A DNA stretch of 8,498 nt from a bacterium (GTDB lineage: Bacteria; Pseudomonadota; Alphaproteobacteria; Caulobacterales; Hyphomonadaceae), in contig JAVBYB010000464.1 in NCBI GenBank assembly GCA_030824255.1, forward strand, positions 1 through 8,498, in the 5' to 3' direction. Position 1 is the stretch's first letter. Each line of letters starts with the position of its first letter. The position numbers and the translations under genes are program-made. Below, in pieces: positions 5,754-8,498 of the stretch. Under the pieces are notes generated by a model. The model ran no database searches, was not told the DNA's origin, and was given only the letters and a program-made list of their open reading frames with translations.

Positions 5754-6539
5754 ATGAACGCCAAACCTGCCTTTGATCGCCGGGAGTTGACCGGGCCGTT
5801 CGATATCATCGGAGATGTGCACGGTTGCGCGGATGAGCTGGAAATGCTGCTCGGGATGCTGGGGCATGAGGTGGCCTGGGCGGACGGCGAGGCGACGGTG
5901 ACGCCAGCGAAGGGGCGAACGGTGGTGTTTGTCGGCGACCTGACCGATCGTGGGCCGCGCACGCCGGATGTGTTGCGGATCGTGATGGCGCTGGCGGAGC
6001 GCGGCGCGGCGCTGTGTGTGGAGGGCAACCATGACAACAAGTTCCTGCGCTGGCTGAACGGCGCGAACGTGAAGACGAGCCATGGCCTGCAGGCGTCCGT
6101 CGACCAGATGGCGGGAGAGGACCCGGCCTTTCATGCACGGGTAAGAAAGCTTCTTGCGGGGTTACCGCCCTATCTCTGGCTCGATGGCGGGAAGCTGGTG
6201 GTGGCGCATGCGGGGCTGAAAGAGGACATGATCGGACGGGAAGGCGGGAAGGTTCGTTCATTCGCGCTTTACGGCGACACTACGGGCGAGACGGATGGCT
6301 ATGGTTCTCCCGTCCGGCTCAACTGGGCGCTGGAGTATCGCGGCGAGAGCGCGATCGTTTACGGCCACGTCGCGGCGCCTGATGTTCAGGCCGTGAACAA
6401 CACATGGTGCATCGACACCGGATGTTGCTTTGGCGGCGCGCTCACGGCCTTGCAGTGGCCAGAAAAGAAAATCGTCTCCACGCCTGCGACAAAAGTGTGG
6501 TTCGAGGGAAGTCGTCCGTTGGCGGACAAGACTCGATAG
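5754..6539 (+). CDS. Metallophosphoesterase, Pnkp/PrpE-phosphatase-like
   Basis: The 261-aa calcineurin-like (PPP-type) phosphoesterase carries all dinuclear-metal motifs: GDVHGC (D21, H23), GDLTDRGP (D62, D65, R66), GNHDNK (N92-H93-D94), VVAHAG (H152) and YGH (H205), then IDTGCCFGG near 220-228. The GNHDNKFLRWLNG...TSHGLQASVDQM stretch resembles the phosphatase module of bacterial polynucleotide kinase-phosphatase (Pnkp) and stand-alone PrpE-like enzymes. No P-loop kinase or ligase domain is present, so it is a phosphatase module alone. Substrates could be 2',3'-cyclic or 3'-phosphate nucleic-acid ends, dinucleoside polyphosphates or phosphoproteins; sequence does not decide. The ATG at 5754, with weak AAGG three bases upstream, aligns better with the family; an in-frame ATG at 5724 would add ten residues and lies only nine bases from the arsR -35 hexamer. 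Confidence 0.92.
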   Translation: MNAKPAFDRRELTGPFDIIGDVHGCADELEMLLGMLGHEVAWADGEATVTPAKGRTVVFVGDLTDRGPRTPDVLRIVMALAERGAALCVEGNHDNKFLRWLNGANVKTSHGLQASVDQMAGEDPAFHARVRKLLAGLPPYLWLDGGKLVVAHAGLKEDMIGREGGKVRSFALYGDTTGETDGYGSPVRLNWALEYRGESAIVYGHVAAPDVQAVNNTWCIDTGCCFGGALTALQWPEKKIVSTPATKVWFEGSRPLADKTR

Positions 6540-6569
6540 TTCCGACGGTTGCTGGAGATTTTCGGAACT
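6538..6569 (+). terminator. Inverted repeat overlapping the phosphoesterase stop codon (possible weak terminator)
   Basis: AGTTCCGA (6538-6545, including the last two bases of the TAG stop) is perfectly complementary to TCGGAACT (6562-6569), with a 16-base loop. No T-run follows and the loop is long, so a classical intrinsic terminator is doubtful; it could slow ribosomes or exonucleases at the transcript end. The region 6570-6734 up to the next gene shows no other gene and no convincing promoter; it is more A/T-rich than its flanks. Confidence 0.35.
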
Positions 6570-6734
6570 GAGCCGCATACGGACGAATTATCCATCACAT
6601 TCCAGGTGCAAGCCTTAAGCGCATCACACTTTTCCTTAACTGGATCGGTGCAATTAAAGGCATCGCCGGATCGTTTCGCCAGAAGGGCAGACGGGGGATC
6701 GGCGCGAACGCTCAGAATGAGTTGAGATACCAAC

Positions 6735-7328
6735 GTGAAAAAGCTGGTCTGCAACGGTCTGCTAGTATCGGTCCTCGCCGCGGCGTTGCCAGCGGCAGCG
6801 CAGACAGGGCCAGGCGCCTCGCGCCTCAACGCAAGGATCATCGAGCAGGTTCGCGCCTATCTGGCGACCGACATCGTGCAGATGTCAGTCAAGGATCACA
6901 ACCTGCGCAATCTGAACCGTTCGGACGACGAGATCGCCGAACTGGACGATGTGTGGCGCAAGGAAACGGAAACAAAGAAGAAGCCGCTGATCTCGGCGAC
7001 GCTCTCCAATCCGCTGTCGGCTTACCTCACACGCCTGCAGGCGCATTCGAACGGGCTGTTCACCGAGATCTTCGTGATGGATGACAAGGGGCTGAACGTC
7101 GGCCAGTCGACCATCTCGTCCGATTACTGGCAGGGCGATGAAGCCAAGTGGCAGAAGACATATGCGGTTGGCGCGGGGACGATCTATGTCGACGAGCCTG
7201 AGTTCGATGCAGACATGAAGGCTTGGCTGGTGCAGCTCAACGTCTCTGTCGACGACGGACAAGGCAAGGGCGCCATCGGCGCCGCCACTTTCCAGATCAA
7301 CCTTTCGGAGATGCAGCGCCGCGGCTAA
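6735..7328 (+). CDS. Secreted stand-alone PDC/Cache-type sensor protein
   Basis: The 197-aa protein begins with a clear signal peptide (MKK, hydrophobic core about residues 8-19, probable cleavage after an A-x-A around residue 22), so it should act in the periplasm. The mature part matches the PDC/Cache sensor pattern as I know it: a long helix with basic/acidic residues (about 31-80), then FTEIFVMDDKGLNVGQ (109-124), the characteristic SDYWQGDEAKWQKTYAVG (129-146) and a final strand pair around IGAATFQINLSEM (181-193). No second membrane segment or output domain is present. It starts with GTG and a weak GAG ribosome-binding region; a start further upstream is not supported. A chemoreceptor gene begins 26 bases after its stop, suggesting co-transcription and a joint sensing role. 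The ligand is unknown. Confidence 0.78.
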   Translation: MKKLVCNGLLVSVLAAALPAAAQTGPGASRLNARIIEQVRAYLATDIVQMSVKDHNLRNLNRSDDEIAELDDVWRKETETKKKPLISATLSNPLSAYLTRLQAHSNGLFTEIFVMDDKGLNVGQSTISSDYWQGDEAKWQKTYAVGAGTIYVDEPEFDADMKAWLVQLNVSVDDGQGKGAIGAATFQINLSEMQRRG

Positions 7329-7354
7329 CGCGCGCTCCTCAAGGATCCCAGGCC

Positions 7355-8498
7355 ATGAACACAATGCTTACCCGATTCAACGACCTCAAGCTGTCGCGCA
7401 AATTCGTGATGGCGTTCGGCGCCATCGTCGCGGCGACGGTCGCCGTGTCACTCGTGCTTGTCATCAGCACGCTGGTGCTGCGCAGCAGTGTTGACGCCAA
7501 CACCCGCGCCATTGCGACGCTCGACGAGCTGCAGCGCTACTCGACGCGCGTGGATGCCAGCCAGGAAGCAATGACCCGCCTGATCGTTTCCGGCGACATC
7601 ACCTTTGCCGAGACGTTCAACGACTCCATCGAGCCGGTTGAGGAATCCCATGCGGCGTTGCTGGCCATGATGAGCGACCCCGGTGAGCTCAAGCAGGTCG
7701 AGGAGATCTCGGCCAACTTCAAGACGTGGAAAAGCACGATCGCCGAGAAGCAGCTGGAATACATGCAGGACCCCTACACGGTGGATCTGGCGCGCTTTCT
7801 GGAAGCCTCGTCAGCCAACGATGAGCTGGTAACGCTGATCGATGCGATGTTCCGCGAGCTGACAGGCCGCTATTCGGAACTGCAGGCACAACGCAGCCTG
7901 GATCAGTCCGCGACCCTGCTGGTGATGCAGGTCACGGCGATCGGTTCGGGTGTCCTTCTCACGGCCATGGCGGTGCTGTTCTCGATGTTCCTGTCGAAGC
8001 TGATCGCCAAGCCGCTTGTCGCGCTGGCCGAAGTCACCAACCGACTGAAGGATCGCGACTGGTCGGTGACCGTGCCGCAGGATCCGCGCAAGGACGAGAT
8101 TGGGGACATGCTGAAGGCCCTCGAAATCTTCCGCCAGCAGGGCATTCAGAACGAACAGATGGAAGTTAGCCGCCGCGATGAGGCCGAGCGCAAGCTGGCT
8201 CGCGCCAAGGAAATCGAGACCTCGATCAACAACTTCAAGCGCACGTCGGCGGACCTGTTGTCGGCCATGTCGGGCGCTTCAGAGCAGATGGCTGGCGCCT
8301 CCGACCAGTTGCACAACGTCTCCTCGCAGAGCGCGACGTTCACGGAGAACGTGAGCCGCGCAGCCGGGTCGACCGGCGATAGCGTGCAGGGTGTGGCGTC
8401 TGCGGTTGAGGAAATGTCGGCGTCGATCAGCGAGATCACGCAGCAGGTTCATCGCGTCTCCAGCCTGTCCCGCGAAACGGCGGCGTCTTCGGACGAAG
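7355..8498 (+). CDS. Methyl-accepting chemotaxis protein (3' end outside window)
   Basis: A membrane chemoreceptor of which 381 residues are visible. A short cytoplasmic start is followed by TM1 (about 17-42), a periplasmic region of about 145 residues that looks all-helical (43-187; four-helix-bundle-like), TM2 (about 188-214), a HAMP domain (about 215-268, with the conserved proline in KLIAKPL, P220, and DEIG at 247-250), a coiled-coil linker rich in Glu/Arg/Lys (265-300) and the beginning of the methyl-accepting signalling helices (AVEEMSASISEITQQV, about 350-365). The CheA/CheW-contact tip and the return helix lie beyond the window. The ATG at 7355 is preceded by AAGGA (7341-7345); an ATG three codons later (7364) is possible. 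It probably works with the PDC protein encoded just upstream. Confidence 0.95.
   Translation, partial: MNTMLTRFNDLKLSRKFVMAFGAIVAATVAVSLVLVISTLVLRSSVDANTRAIATLDELQRYSTRVDASQEAMTRLIVSGDITFAETFNDSIEPVEESHAALLAMMSDPGELKQVEEISANFKTWKSTIAEKQLEYMQDPYTVDLARFLEASSANDELVTLIDAMFRELTGRYSELQAQRSLDQSATLLVMQVTAIGSGVLLTAMAVLFSMFLSKLIAKPLVALAEVTNRLKDRDWSVTVPQDPRKDEIGDMLKALEIFRQQGIQNEQMEVSRRDEAERKLARAKEIETSINNFKRTSADLLSAMSGASEQMAGASDQLHNVSSQSATFTENVSRAAGSTGDSVQGVASAVEEMSASISEITQQVHRVSSLSRETAASSDE

Noticed and set aside
6610..6665. Three TTAA sequences upstream of the PDC gene, considered as CtrA sites
   Set aside because: None is spaced as TTAA-N7-TTAA, so no full CtrA box is present.
1..8498. CRISPR array, tRNA/rRNA genes, integrase or transposase
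   Set aside because: No regularly spaced repeats, no tRNA-like cloverleaf or conserved rRNA sequence, and no recombinase motif were found on either strand.

Overview
The window is GC-rich, densely packed DNA with strong G/C bias at third codon positions. The encoded protein types (a feruloyl-CoA-synthase-like ligase, an ArsR/SRPBCC/DUF1801 operon, a chemoreceptor) suggest an alphaproteobacterium. A caulobacterial or hyphomonad-like relative is my guess from protein style and from the intergenic repeat; nothing in the window proves it.

Layout: (1) 1-1287 (+) is the 3' part of an acyl-CoA ligase of the feruloyl-CoA synthase type, followed by a spacer with two inverted copies of a palindromic repeat (1308-1442) and a separate hairpin (1482-1509). 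(2) 1529-4001 (+) is a tight three-gene unit: a long-chain-type acyl-CoA dehydrogenase, a TIGR03084/DinB-like putative metal-binding protein and a DUF4262 protein. (3) 4004-5655 (-) is a compact four-gene operon, read right to left: ArsR repressor, SRPBCC/AHSA1 protein and two tandem DUF1801 paralogues. It has a good sigma70-type promoter whose 17-bp spacer contains a perfect inverted repeat, which predicts autorepression. (4) 5754-6539 (+) is a stand-alone metallophosphoesterase resembling the phosphatase module of bacterial Pnkp/PrpE, divergent from arsR. (5) 6735-8498 (+) is a pair made of a secreted stand-alone PDC/Cache-type sensor protein and, 26 nt downstream, a methyl-accepting chemotaxis protein cut by the window end.

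How the genes may work together: the ligase and dehydrogenase fit CoA-thioester catabolism of an aromatic, phenylpropanoid or fatty acid, though the substrate cannot be read from sequence. The ArsR operon looks like a self-contained regulated module with soluble ligand-binding-type proteins. The PDC protein and chemoreceptor look like a two-gene sensory unit in which a soluble periplasmic protein could present a signal to a receptor whose own periplasmic part appears to be a helical bundle. The least described parts are the tandem DUF1801 pair with basic tails and the split PDC/chemoreceptor pair. No RNA gene, CRISPR array, insertion sequence or integrase was seen.
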